This document shows positions 17,560 through 25,668 of a stretch of DNA of 64,000 nt, piece by piece. The notes beneath the pieces are model-generated. The model ran no database searches. It was not told where the DNA came from and saw nothing but the letters and a program-made list of their open reading frames with translations. Source of the stretch: JAOUEA01 sp035711865 (GTDB lineage Bacteria; Actinomycetota; UBA4738; HRBIN12); the NCBI GenBank assembly GCA_035711865.1, contig DASTBT010000079.1, positions 6,264 through 70,263 of the forward strand, in the 5' to 3' direction. The position numbers and the translations under genes were made by a program. Every line of letters starts with the position of its first letter. Within the stretch, counting starts at the first letter, position 1.

Positions 17560-17661
17560 GAGTCGTTCTGACCTCGGGTATTCGGTTCAGCCGGACGCCG
17601 CCTCAGTGTATCGAACGGTCAGCAGGCGGGTTCGCGGGCGACTCGAGCACGTACCGTCCGA

Positions 17662-17928
17662 CTAGCCTCCTTCGGAACCTTTCGGTCCCGTGACGATTCG
17701 CACGACGACCTCGGTCGAGCGGGCCTTGGCTTCCTGGGTCGCTCGGCGCTGACGCAGCAGCCAACTGGCGATCCCGGCCGCCGTCGAGCTGCCGACGACC
17801 GCCCCCAGCGCCATCTTGGTGCTCCTGATGCGGCCGGGGAGGCGGGCCTCGAGCTCGGCGAGGTCGCGCTCGATCCGCGTCCTCGTCTGTTCGATCTCGG
17901 TCACGACGCGATCTGCTGCTTCGCCCAT
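17662..17928 (-). CDS. DUF3618-like small membrane protein
   Basis: 88 residues. An N-terminal amphipathic helix (VVTEIEQTRTRIERDLAELEARL) precedes one membrane segment (MALGAVVGSSTAAGIASWLL) and a basic tail. This matches the small proteins that follow actinobacterial holin-like genes. It overlaps the upstream holin-family gene by 28 bases, so translation is coupled. Function unknown; cell-envelope location likely. Confidence 0.65.
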   Translation of the reverse strand: MGEAADRVVTEIEQTRTRIERDLAELEARLPGRIRSTKMALGAVVGSSTAAGIASWLLRQRRATQEAKARSTEVVVRIVTGPKGSEGG

Positions 17929-18323
17929 TCCAGGTCCCCCTTCACGCTCTCCTTGGTGAGCTCCACGCCGCCGGCCTTCCGGATCGACCTGCGGCCGACG
18001 AGGAACGCGATGCCTCCGAGCGCGAGGCACGCACCCGCCACGAGGAGTCGTGACGCCCACGCGGGCATCACGAGGTCGAGCGCGGCGACGCCGGCGGCCG
18101 CGAGGTACACCACCACGAGGGCGATGAAGACGCCGCCGAGCACCAAGGCGCCGATGCCGAAGGCCCGTTCGGAGATCGCCTCGGTCACCTCGATCTTGGC
18201 CAACGCGACCTCCTGCCGGAACAGCTGCGTGATGCCGTCGACCACGCTTCGCATCAGCTCCGGGATCGAGCGGCGTTCGCTCGGCGTACCGGGCGACGCA
18301 CCGTCGGGCGGTTGAACGTCCAT
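17901..18323 (-). CDS. Phage holin superfamily III / Phage_holin_3_6-like membrane protein
   Basis: 140 residues. It carries SIPELMRSVVDGITQLFRQEVALAKIEVTE, a conserved cytoplasmic helix of this family, then two membrane segments around residues 55-78 and 88-107. In free-living actinobacteria this is a chromosomal membrane protein, not a lysis gene. ATG behind GAGGAGG. Forms a two-gene unit with the DUF3618-like gene. Confidence 0.75.
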   Translation of the reverse strand: MDVQPPDGASPGTPSERRSIPELMRSVVDGITQLFRQEVALAKIEVTEAISERAFGIGALVLGGVFIALVVVYLAAAGVAALDLVMPAWASRLLVAGACLALGGIAFLVGRRSIRKAGGVELTKESVKGDLEWAKQQIAS

Positions 18324-18421
18324 GTCCCCTCCTCTTCGATGCGATGTCGGAGCGCCCGCGACGGCGCTCCTCGGTCGGCGACATCGTTGCAGGAGGAACG
18401 GATCTGCGCGGGGGCGATCCC

Positions 18422-19432
18422 TCAGCCCAGCAGATCCAGCAGCCGCCGGCCGCTGGCGGTGAGCTCGGAGTAGACCTCGCGGCCCTGTCGCCGGGCGTCG
18501 ACGACGCCGGACCGCCGGAGCACGCCGAGCTGCTGCGAGACCGCCGCGGGCGTGAGGTGCAGCCGTTGCGCCAGCTCGCTCGTCGTCATCGGCACGTTCA
18601 GCACACGCATGATGTCGGCGCGCGTGCCGCCGATCAGGTCGTCCATCGCGCCGTCGCCGCGCACGTCCTCGGGCTCGTCCCAGATCTCGGCGATGCCCCT
18701 GGGGGAGTAGGACAACGTCGGCTGCAGGTCCGAGTCGACCAACACGGCGATGCCCGGCCAGTCGAACACCGCCGGGATCAGCACGAGTCCCCGGCCCTTG
18801 GGATCGATCTCCTCGTCGTGCTGCTTGTCGATCACCAGGGTCTGATCCGACCAGGACAGGGAAGGGTGCAGATCGGCGAAGAGCAGTTCCGCGCCCCCCA
18901 GGGCGAGCTGGCGGGCCCGGTAGGTGACGTCGGCCTCGTGCAGCGATCTGATGCGGGGCCAGTGCTGCTCGATCGTGAGCTTCCAGTACTCACGCATCTG
19001 CTCCACGAGCCGCGGCACGTACGGTGCGGGGTCCTCGAGGATCTCCTGCGTGAGGGGCGGGACCTCGGCACCCTGCATCGAGCCGATCATGTGCTCGAGC
19101 TCGGTGCGGATGCGGCCTGGGTCGGTCGCGGCGACCTGCTCCAGCTCCTCCTCGAACTGGGGGAACGGCGTCTCGGGCGGGGGCGTGAGGAAGTCGGGGA
19201 TGTAGCAGTGGATGCCGGGGCTCAGGCCCTCGGGCGGGACGACGGCGAACAGGATCGCGAGATCGTGCCCCTCGATCGCCTTCCGAGACTCCTGCACCCA
19301 CGAGAGGTGCAGCGCGTGCTTCGAGGGATCGCGCATGGGCTTGTAGAGGCTCATGCCGAGCTCCCAGATGGGGGAGAAGGCGAACCTCGTCTCGGCCAGG
19401 TCGTCGCTCGAGAGGCGGATGTTGATCGGCAT
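18422..19432 (-). CDS. ArsR-type regulator with N-terminal DUF5937-like domain
   Basis: 336 residues. The long N-terminal domain (IRLSSDDLAETRFAFSPIWELGMSL) is typical of DUF5937-type regulators. The C-terminal 75 residues are a winged helix: TSELAQRLHLTPAAVSQQLGVLRRSGVVDARRQGREVYSELT. No metal-binding cysteine pair is seen, so a small molecule or protein signal is more likely than a metal. A TTGTAG-N6-CTACAA repeat lies in the divergent gap, shared with a 48-residue gene. Confidence 0.8.
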   Translation of the reverse strand: MPINIRLSSDDLAETRFAFSPIWELGMSLYKPMRDPSKHALHLSWVQESRKAIEGHDLAILFAVVPPEGLSPGIHCYIPDFLTPPPETPFPQFEEELEQVAATDPGRIRTELEHMIGSMQGAEVPPLTQEILEDPAPYVPRLVEQMREYWKLTIEQHWPRIRSLHEADVTYRARQLALGGAELLFADLHPSLSWSDQTLVIDKQHDEEIDPKGRGLVLIPAVFDWPGIAVLVDSDLQPTLSYSPRGIAEIWDEPEDVRGDGAMDDLIGGTRADIMRVLNVPMTTSELAQRLHLTPAAVSQQLGVLRRSGVVDARRQGREVYSELTASGRRLLDLLG

Positions 19433-19497
19433 CGCTTTCGAGATAGCTTAAATGCTTCCGCGAGGGAAGGCAAGCCCGTATCCTGCGCCTTGAAACG

Positions 19498-19515
19498 TTG
19501 TAGGAAACGCTACAA
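19498..19515 (+). promoter_or_regulatory. Inverted repeat, likely operator of the ArsR-type regulator
   Basis: TTGTAG and CTACAA separated by 6 bases, between the divergent regulator and the 48-residue gene, 21 bases before the latter's start. Confidence 0.5.
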
Positions 19516-19536
19516 GGACTCCGAAGGAGGTGCAGG

Positions 19537-19683
19537 ATGATCCTCGGTTGGACCGACGATCTGTTCCGCTCACGGGAGGTCGAGCTGAGGGACGCCAGCG
19601 AGCGCCTCCGTACCGGACGTCGACGGGTGCATCGTCTCCGCAAGGATGCCTCACCCGAACGGCGCCCTCGCCGCGAGCGCTGA
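19537..19683 (+). CDS. Small basic protein, 48 residues
   Basis: Begins MILGWTDDLFRSREVELRD and ends in a strongly basic tail (RRPRRER). GAAGGAGG lies six bases before ATG, one of the best ribosome sites in the window. It is preceded by the operator-like repeat and followed 39 bases later by a strong terminator. The isolated unit with promoter-proximal operator and terminator argues it is real. No family recognised. Confidence 0.6.
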   Translation: MILGWTDDLFRSREVELRDASERLRTGRRRVHRLRKDASPERRPRRER

Positions 19684-19721
19684 ACGTCTGTCGGCCGCTC
19701 GGTCGGCAGCGATAACGGTGG

Positions 19722-19756
19722 GGCCGGGGCACGTCGCTCACCACGACGCCCCGGCC
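19722..19756 (+). terminator. Terminator hairpin after the 48-residue gene
   Basis: GGCCGGGGC-AC-GTCG pairs with CGACGCCCCGGCC over a 7-base loop. This gives 13 pairs with a 2-base bulge. No U-tract. Confidence 0.6.
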
Positions 19757-19833
19757 TCGGCCGTTCCTTCACGAGACCGACGATCGACGCACGAAGGCGG
19801 TCACCTGCTAGCTGTTCTGCTCAGTGACGTCGG

Positions 19834-19902
19834 TGACACCACTATCGATGTCGGAACGGTCCACAGGATCGATCGAGCACTCATGACACCGCTATCGGTG
19901 TC
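19834..19902 (+). promoter_or_regulatory. Two operator-like palindromes exactly 50 bases apart
   Basis: TGACACCACTATCGATGTC at 19834-19852 and TGACACCGCTATCGGTGTC at 19884-19902. The second has perfect GACACC/GGTGTC arms around 6 bases. The pair resembles TetR-family operators. No gene start is apparent in this gap between convergent genes. Confidence 0.45.
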
Positions 19903-19945
19903 GTCTCGCGGGATGAAGCGCCGACCTGCTGGCCGGCTGCCCCGT

Positions 19946-21406
19946 TCAGTTCTCGCCCTGATCGCGGGTGAACCCGAGCTCCCCGTCGAACTCCATCAGC
20001 TTCTCGATGTGCATCCAGGTGTGCCGACGGGAGATGCGCGCGAGCAGCTGGTGCACGTCCTCGTCCCAGAGGTCGCCGGGGTTCTCACGGATGATGAACC
20101 GGCACCGCCAGTGGTCGAGCGTGTCGGTGATCGCGCCGGTCGCGGGGTAGACCTTCGTGCCCCGGCTCGAGATCATCTTCAGCTCGAGCCGCGTGCCGAG
20201 CGCGAGCTCGGTGAGCGAGGCGCCGAGCTCGTCGGCGGTGAGCGGGGACTCCACGAAGACGTCGAGGCCGACCACGTTCCGCTCGGTGGGCTTCACGTAG
20301 TTGGGGTCGGCCGAGAGCACCGGCAGCTCGAGCGGCTTGACCTCGCGCACGGTCCAGTTCTCCGTCTTCTTCCCGAGGTTCCCGATGATCGCCTCGGTGT
20401 ACTCGGTGGTCGGGGTGCCTCGGTCGTAGCCGAGCACGTCGCCGGTGAGCGTGCCCGACTCGAGCGTCACGAAGACCGCGTGCTCGATCGCCGACGCCTG
20501 GTCGAAGAGGCCGAGGTAGCGGAGCATCAGCACCGCGGACAGGATCACCGCGGTCGGGTTGATCACGTTCTTGCCCGCGTATTTCGGGGCGGAGCCGTGC
20601 ACGGCCTCGAAGATCGCGACCTCGTTGCCGATGTTGGCGCTCGGCGCGAACCCCAGTCCGCCGATCAGGGCGCTCGACAGGTCGCTCAGGATGTCGCCGT
20701 TCATGTTCGTGGTGACGATCACGTCGTACTGCTCCGGGCGCTTCACGAGCTGGTGGGCCGCGTTGTCGACGATCACGTGCCAGGACTCGATGTCGGGGTA
20801 GTCGGGGGCGACCGACTCGAACACGCGCTTCAGCGTGCCCTCGCTCAGCTTCATGATGTTCGCCTTCGTGGCGCAGGCGACGGTGGGGCGGCCCTCGCTG
20901 CGCGCGTATTCGAACGCGAAGCGCGAGATCTTCTCCGAGCCCTTGACGCTGATCAGCTTCAGAGCCTGGGCGACGCCCGGTGTCTGCATGTACTCGATGC
21001 CGGCGTAGAGGTCCTCCACGTTCTCGCGGACCATCACCATGTCGATACCGCGGCCCGAGTACGGGGTGGTGACGCCGGGCATCTCACGGACCGGCCGCAC
21101 GTTGGCGTAGGTCTCGTAGAGCTTGCGGAGCGTCACGTTGGCGCTCTTCTCGCCGAAGCCCACGGGTGTCTCGAGTGGGCCCTTCAGGGCGACGCGGGTG
21201 CTCGCGATGGAGTCCATCGTCTCCTGGGGCACGCCGGAGGCGACCCCTCGCTTGAACACCTCGGCCCCCGCCTCGGCCTCCTGCCAGTCGATCGGCGCGC
21301 CGGCCGCGTCGACGATGGCCCGGGTCGCAGCGACGACCTCGGGACCGATGCCGTCGCCGGGGATGATCGTGACGGGGATGCGGGCTGGTACCTCGTTGTC
21401 GCTCAC
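19946..21406 (-). CDS. icd: NADP-dependent isocitrate dehydrogenase (Thermus-type)
   Basis: 486 residues. Oxidatively decarboxylates isocitrate to 2-oxoglutarate in the TCA cycle. Features: PVTIIPGDGIGPEVV at the N terminus, KGPLETPVGFGEKSANVTLRKLYETYANVRPVR (substrate phosphate and carboxylate contacts), RENVEDLYAGIEY, TNMNGDILSDLSSALIGG (metal aspartates) and EAVHGSAPKYAGKNVINPTA (cofactor loop). The extra 150-residue C-terminal domain matches the long Thermus-like homodimeric enzymes. GTG 21406 is chosen because GGAGG lies five bases upstream. Confidence 0.92.
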   Translation of the reverse strand: MSDNEVPARIPVTIIPGDGIGPEVVAATRAIVDAAGAPIDWQEAEAGAEVFKRGVASGVPQETMDSIASTRVALKGPLETPVGFGEKSANVTLRKLYETYANVRPVREMPGVTTPYSGRGIDMVMVRENVEDLYAGIEYMQTPGVAQALKLISVKGSEKISRFAFEYARSEGRPTVACATKANIMKLSEGTLKRVFESVAPDYPDIESWHVIVDNAAHQLVKRPEQYDVIVTTNMNGDILSDLSSALIGGLGFAPSANIGNEVAIFEAVHGSAPKYAGKNVINPTAVILSAVLMLRYLGLFDQASAIEHAVFVTLESGTLTGDVLGYDRGTPTTEYTEAIIGNLGKKTENWTVREVKPLELPVLSADPNYVKPTERNVVGLDVFVESPLTADELGASLTELALGTRLELKMISSRGTKVYPATGAITDTLDHWRCRFIIRENPGDLWDEDVHQLLARISRRHTWMHIEKLMEFDGELGFTRDQGEN

Positions 21407-21480
21407 GCGGCCTCCTCGCGGATCGTGTCGATGACGTGTCATGGTAGCGGCGCCGATCCGGCCGGCGCCGCGGCCTTCGA

Positions 21481-21486
21481 TAGCAT
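21481..21486 (+). promoter_or_regulatory. -10 element, leaderless promoter of phosphoesterase 1
   Basis: TAGCAT followed by 8 bases and ATG 21495. Confidence 0.5.
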
Positions 21487-21494
21487 CCCTGGCC

Positions 21495-23135
21495 ATGAGT
21501 CGATCGAGGGTCGGGGCAGCCGGGCTCCTCCCGGTCGTCGCGGGGCTGATCGCGGTCGCGTGCACCAGCGGCGAGGCGACGCTCGCGCCGCCGCCGGCAT
21601 CGTCGTCGGGTCCGCCGGCGTCGCCGAGCGCGTCGGTCGCGGCCGAGCCCGCCGACTCGGGATGGATCGAGCCGACCGACGTGCTGGGTGCGCCGGGACT
21701 CGTGAGCGATCCCGATCCCTCGCTCGCGCCTAAAGGCGTGGACCGCCGGCCGCTGCGTCGGCCGCCGGAGCTGCAGCCGTCCGCCGACCGCTCGCGGCCG
21801 TTCGATCCCGCCGCGGGCATCATGAACCTCGACCACTTGGTGTTCATCGTGATGGAGAATCGGTCGTTCGATCACTACTTCGGCACGTTCCCCGGGGCGG
21901 ACGGCATCCCGATGGACGCGAACGGACGCCCGACGGTCTGCCTCACCGATCCCGAGCAACCGGGCACGTGCCATCGCCCCTACCACGACACGGGCTTCTT
22001 CGACCAGGGTGGTCCGCACGGCGAGGTCGGCAGCGCGGTGACGATCAACGGCGGGGAGATGGACGGCGCCGTCACCGCCCTGCGCACGATCGGCAACGGC
22101 TGCATGAAGCACCCCGACGAGGCGCCGTGCCCGCGGGCGGTCGACGGGCCGCAGGGCCAGCCCGACGTCATGGGCTACCACACGGCCGAAGAGCTCCCGA
22201 TCTACTGGGAGTACGCGGAGACGTTCACGTTGCACGACCGCATGTTCGCGCCGACCGACTCGTGGACCCTGCCGGCGCACCTGTTCATGATCTCGGCCTG
22301 GTCGGCCACCTGCTCCGATCTGAACAACCCGATGTCGTGCACCTCGGACCAGAAGTTTCCCGGCGGCGTCTGGGCCGACGAGCCCGCAGACATCTGGCTG
22401 CCGAAGATGGGGGAGCCTCGACCCTACGTGTGGGCGCCGATCACGTGGCTGCTCTACAAGGCGGGAGTGACCTGGGGCTACTACGTGGGCGAAGGCACGT
22501 GCGTGGCGCCGCCCTGCGAGCACCTCGAGGGCATCCTCACGGCGCCGGTGCAGAACCCGCTGCCCGGGTTCACGGCGACGGCGGCGTCGGGACAGCTCGA
22601 CAACATCAGGCCGAACACGGAGTTCCTGCGTGACGCTCGCAACGGCGACCTACCGAGCGTGTCGTGGTTCATGCCCGTGCAAGGCAGGAGCGAGCATCCA
22701 CCGGACTCGGTCGAGGTAGGGCAGGCCTACGTGGCGAAGGCGATCAACGCGGTGATGGAGGGTCCCGAGGAGCAGTGGCTGCGCACGGCGATCTTCCTCA
22801 CCTGGGACGACTGGGGCGGCTTCTACGATCACGTGCTGCCGCCGGTCGTCGACGAGAACGGCTGGGGGCTGCGGGTGCCGTCGATGGTGATCAGCCCGTG
22901 GGCGAAGCCCGGCTTCATCGACCACCAGACCCTCAGCTACGACGCCTACCTGAAGCTCATCGAGGACCGGTTCCTCGGCGGTGAACGTCTCGATCCCGAG
23001 ACCGACGGATGGCCGGACTCCCGTCCGACCGTGCGGGAAGAGGTGAAGGAGCTCGGCGACCTGGCGTCGGACTTCGACTTCACCCAGGAACCGTTACCAC
23101 CGCTCGTGCTCGACCCCTGGCCATTGCGGGACTGA
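21495..23135 (+). CDS. Phosphoesterase-family lipoprotein (AcpA/phospholipase C-like), copy 1
   Basis: 546 residues. A signal peptide ends in a lipobox (GLIAVAC), then comes a low-complexity A/S/P linker and a PF04185-type phosphoesterase domain. Catalytic and metal segments are present: LDHLVFIVMENRSFDHYFG, the TDSWTLPAHLF stretch, EHPPDSVEVGQ, FLTWDDWGGFYDHV and PGFIDHQTLSYDAYLKLIED. Probably hydrolyses phosphomonoesters or phospholipid head groups at the cell surface. Substrate cannot be separated by eye. Tandem with a close paralogue that has its own promoter. Confidence 0.85.
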   Translation: MSRSRVGAAGLLPVVAGLIAVACTSGEATLAPPPASSSGPPASPSASVAAEPADSGWIEPTDVLGAPGLVSDPDPSLAPKGVDRRPLRRPPELQPSADRSRPFDPAAGIMNLDHLVFIVMENRSFDHYFGTFPGADGIPMDANGRPTVCLTDPEQPGTCHRPYHDTGFFDQGGPHGEVGSAVTINGGEMDGAVTALRTIGNGCMKHPDEAPCPRAVDGPQGQPDVMGYHTAEELPIYWEYAETFTLHDRMFAPTDSWTLPAHLFMISAWSATCSDLNNPMSCTSDQKFPGGVWADEPADIWLPKMGEPRPYVWAPITWLLYKAGVTWGYYVGEGTCVAPPCEHLEGILTAPVQNPLPGFTATAASGQLDNIRPNTEFLRDARNGDLPSVSWFMPVQGRSEHPPDSVEVGQAYVAKAINAVMEGPEEQWLRTAIFLTWDDWGGFYDHVLPPVVDENGWGLRVPSMVISPWAKPGFIDHQTLSYDAYLKLIEDRFLGGERLDPETDGWPDSRPTVREEVKELGDLASDFDFTQEPLPPLVLDPWPLRD

Positions 23136-23172
23136 GGGTCGGCATGGACGGGCCGATCTCGGCGCGTAACGG

Positions 23173-23189
23173 GGTCGGGGAGCCCGACC
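23173..23189 (+). terminator. Short hairpin between the two phosphoesterase genes
   Basis: Perfect 7-bp stem GGTCGGG/CCCGACC with a GAG loop, just upstream of the second gene's -10. Confidence 0.45.
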
Positions 23190-23193
23190 GGGC

Positions 23194-23199
23194 TACGAT
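23194..23199 (+). promoter_or_regulatory. -10 element, leaderless promoter of phosphoesterase 2
   Basis: TACGAT followed by 9 bases and ATG 23209. Confidence 0.5.
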
Positions 23200-23208
23200 T
23201 CCCGCACC

Positions 23209-24846
23209 ATGGCCCGAGCCAACGTCGCGCGATCGGCCCGACTTCGGCTCACGGCGTCGCTCGTCTGCGCCGGCCTGGTGGCCGCGGCCTGCGTGACCTC
23301 GAGCGCGGGTCCTTCCCCCGAGCCCGACGACGGAGCGGCGCGCTCATCGCCGCCCGCCTCGCCGGCGCTGCGACCCGCCGGTGAGCTGCCGCTGCCGTTC
23401 CTGGTGCCCGATCGTTTCCCGATCGCGCCGGAGCGGGCGCCGTTCGGCGTCGATCTCCGACCGCTGCGATCCCCACCGTCGCCCGAACCGGTCGCGGACC
23501 CCTTCCGGCCGTTCGACCCGGCGGCCGGGATCATGAACCTCGACCATCTGGTCTTCGTCGTGCAGGAGAACCGGTCGTTCGACCACTACTTCGGCACGTT
23601 TCCCGGTGCCGACGGCATCCCGATGGACGAGCGGGGGGAGCCGACGATCTGCGCCCCCGAGCCGGGGCGGGAGATCTGTCACCGCCCGTATCACGACCGC
23701 AACGTCTTCGACGCCGGGGGTCCGCACGGGGAGCTCGCCTCGGCCGTCTCCATCGCCGACGGCCGCATGAACGGGTTCGTGCGAGCGCTGCGGATCAAGG
23801 GAAACGGATGCGAGAAGGATCCGACCGTGCCGCCGTGCCCGAGGACGAGCTCGGGGCCCGACGGAGCCCGAACGCCCGACGTCATGGGCTACCACACCGC
23901 CCGGGAGATCCCGAACTACTGGGCGTATGCCCGAGCCTACACCCTCCACGACCGGATGTTCGCCCCGACCGATTCCTGGACGTTGCCCGCCCACCTGTTC
24001 CTGGTCTCCGCGTGGTCGGCCAAGTGCCGTGTGCCCGACGACCCGATGGCGTGCGTGTCCTTCCAACGGAACCCGGGACGGCGGCCCGGGCTCCAGACGA
24101 GGAACTGGACGCCCGACGCCGGAGAGCCGCTCCCGTACATCTGGGCGGACATCACGTGGCTGCTCTACAAGGCCGGCGTCTCGTGGGGCTACTTCGTCGG
24201 GCCGGGCAGCTGCGTCGTGGCTCCCTGCGAGGACTTCGAGGCCACCGAGACGCGGGCGGTGCAGAATCCGCTCCCGGGGTTCCGCACGGTCGATGTGACC
24301 GGGCAGCTCGACAACGTGTTGCCGAACACGGACTTCTTCGAGGCGGCCCGAGACGGTACGCTGCCGAGCGTCTCGTGGGTGATGCCGACGGAAGGGCTCG
24401 CCGAGCACCCGCCCCACTCGATCGCCGACGGCCAGGCGTGGGTGACCCAGGTGGTCAACGCGGTGATGCAGGGCCCGCAAGAGCAGTGGCTGCGCACGGC
24501 GATCTTCGTGACGTGGGACGACTGGGGTGGCTTCTACGATCACGTGCTGCCTCCCGTGATCGACGAGAACGGCTGGGGCTTGCGGGTTCCCTCGTTCGTG
24601 ATCAGTCCCTGGGCGAGGCCGGGCTTCATCGACCACCAGACGCTCAGCTTCGATGCCTACCTCAAGCTGATCGAGGATCGGTTCCTCGGTGGTGAACGCC
24701 TCGACCCCGAGACCGACGGGTGGCCCGACGCCCGCCCGACGGTCCGCGAGGAGGTCGAGGACCTGGGCGATCTCGCCGGCAACTTCGACTTCACGCAGCA
24801 GCCCCTGCCGCCGCTGGTGCTCGACCCCGACCCGGGTGAGGGCTGA
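23209..24846 (+). CDS. Phosphoesterase-family lipoprotein, copy 2
   Basis: 545 residues, collinear with copy 1 over the whole catalytic domain. It has the same motifs (LDHLVFVVQENRSFDHYFG, TDSWTLPAHLF, TWDDWGGFYDHV, PGFIDHQTLSFDAYLKLIED), while signal peptide and linker have diverged. Lipobox GLVAAAC. Differences cluster around residues 280-330, near CRVPDDPMAC and the QRNPGRR insert, which may tune the substrate pocket. Each copy has its own -10 and a hairpin separates them, so they can be regulated separately. Likely an old tandem duplication. Confidence 0.85.
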   Translation: MARANVARSARLRLTASLVCAGLVAAACVTSSAGPSPEPDDGAARSSPPASPALRPAGELPLPFLVPDRFPIAPERAPFGVDLRPLRSPPSPEPVADPFRPFDPAAGIMNLDHLVFVVQENRSFDHYFGTFPGADGIPMDERGEPTICAPEPGREICHRPYHDRNVFDAGGPHGELASAVSIADGRMNGFVRALRIKGNGCEKDPTVPPCPRTSSGPDGARTPDVMGYHTAREIPNYWAYARAYTLHDRMFAPTDSWTLPAHLFLVSAWSAKCRVPDDPMACVSFQRNPGRRPGLQTRNWTPDAGEPLPYIWADITWLLYKAGVSWGYFVGPGSCVVAPCEDFEATETRAVQNPLPGFRTVDVTGQLDNVLPNTDFFEAARDGTLPSVSWVMPTEGLAEHPPHSIADGQAWVTQVVNAVMQGPQEQWLRTAIFVTWDDWGGFYDHVLPPVIDENGWGLRVPSFVISPWARPGFIDHQTLSFDAYLKLIEDRFLGGERLDPETDGWPDARPTVREEVEDLGDLAGNFDFTQQPLPPLVLDPDPGEG

Positions 24847-24862
24847 CGTGAGGATCGATCTG

Positions 24863-24933
24863 CTGGGGCGCAAGGATTCGAACCTCGACTAACAGGGCCA
24901 GAACCTGTCGTGCTGCCGTTACACCACGCCCCA
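24863..24933 (-). tRNA. tRNA-Gln (anticodon CTG)
   Basis: 71 bases without CCA. Acceptor TGGGGCG pairs with CGCCCCA. Anticodon stem ACAGG/CCTGT encloses TTCTGGC, giving anticodon CTG for CAG codons. T-arm CGAGG-TTCGAAT-CCTTG. The discriminator base is G, normal for tRNA-Gln. Stands alone between the phosphoesterase and HU genes. Confidence 0.92.
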
Positions 24934-25032
24934 GGGTGGTCACGGCATGCTATCAAGCGGCCGCGTATCGACCGGGAGGAGGGTCGTCCGGCCACGCGGT
25001 TTGCGGCGCAAGCCCGCTGGGCGGCGAGGGGT

Positions 25033-25062
25033 TTGACCCGTGAGGGTCGAGGGGAATACGGT
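25033..25062 (+). promoter_or_regulatory. Promoter of the HU gene
   Basis: TTGACC, an 18-base spacer, then TACGGT. One of the few full -35/-10 promoters visible in the window. Confidence 0.5.
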
Positions 25063-25101
25063 GTCACGTCAGGAAACCCTTGCCCGACGGAGGGAGCTGC
25101 C

Positions 25102-25392
25102 ATGAACAAGGGTGGATTGGTCGCAGAGGTCTCCAAGCGCACCGGCCTGTCGAAGGCCGATGCCGGCCGGGCGATCGACGCAGCGATCGATTCGATCCGG
25201 GACTCGGTCGTGCGGGGGGAACGGGTCACCCTGGCCGACTTCGGCACCTTCGAGCGGAAGCATCGCAACGAACGGATCGCCCGGAACCCGCGCCAGCCGC
25301 AGACCCCGATCGTGGTCCCGGCGCGCGACCTTCCGGCGTTCACCCCCGGCAAGGAGTTCCGCGAGCAGGTGGTGACGACCTCGCAGGTCTGA
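25102..25392 (+). CDS. hup: HU-family nucleoid DNA-binding protein
   Basis: 96 residues, the classic HU length without the lysine/alanine-rich tail of mycobacterial HupB. MNKGGLVAEVSKRTGLSKADAGRAIDAAI forms the dimerisation helices. The DNA-binding beta arm reads RNERIARNPRQPQTPIVVPARDLPAFTPGKEFRE with its RNPxTG-like turn as RNPRQPQ. Bends and compacts DNA. ATG behind GGAGGGAG. Confidence 0.93.
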   Translation: MNKGGLVAEVSKRTGLSKADAGRAIDAAIDSIRDSVVRGERVTLADFGTFERKHRNERIARNPRQPQTPIVVPARDLPAFTPGKEFREQVVTTSQV

Positions 25393-25445
25393 GCGGCCGG
25401 ACCGCGCGCGGCCGATCTGTCGCCTCGCCGTTCCGCCGCCGGGCG

Positions 25446-25655
25446 CTAGTCGAACGTGACGAGGTGCAAGCCTCGCGCCACCGGGGCACCGTCGGCCTCG
25501 GCCAGCTCGAACGAGACCCGCTGACCCAGCCGCAGCGTCAGGATGCCCGACCGTTCGAGCGACGTGCGGTCGATCGCCACCTCGGTCCGATCGTCCATCA
25601 GCACCGAGCCGGTCACGCCCGCCGCGTCGAACTGCTTGATCGTGCCTTGCGCCAT
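25446..25655 (-). CDS. Divergent cold-shock-domain-like protein
   Basis: 69 residues, cold-shock protein size. It starts MAQGTIKQFD and has a GQRVSFELAEADGAPVARGL ending, as CspA proteins do. The RNA-binding RNP1 position, normally KGFGFI, reads AGVTGSVL, and RNP2 (VFVH) reads VAIDR. The aromatic surface is therefore lost, and nucleic-acid binding is doubtful. Strong AGGAGGAG site. Lies 13 bases after fbiD and is co-transcribed. Confidence 0.6.
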   Translation of the reverse strand: MAQGTIKQFDAAGVTGSVLMDDRTEVAIDRTSLERSGILTLRLGQRVSFELAEADGAPVARGLHLVTFD

Positions 25656-25668
25656 CGGTCGTCTCCTC

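Noticed and set aside
17901..18323. Prophage lysis cassette (holin)
   Set aside because: No endolysin, capsid or integrase gene is nearby. This holin-like family with a DUF3618 partner is a normal chromosomal pair in actinobacteria.
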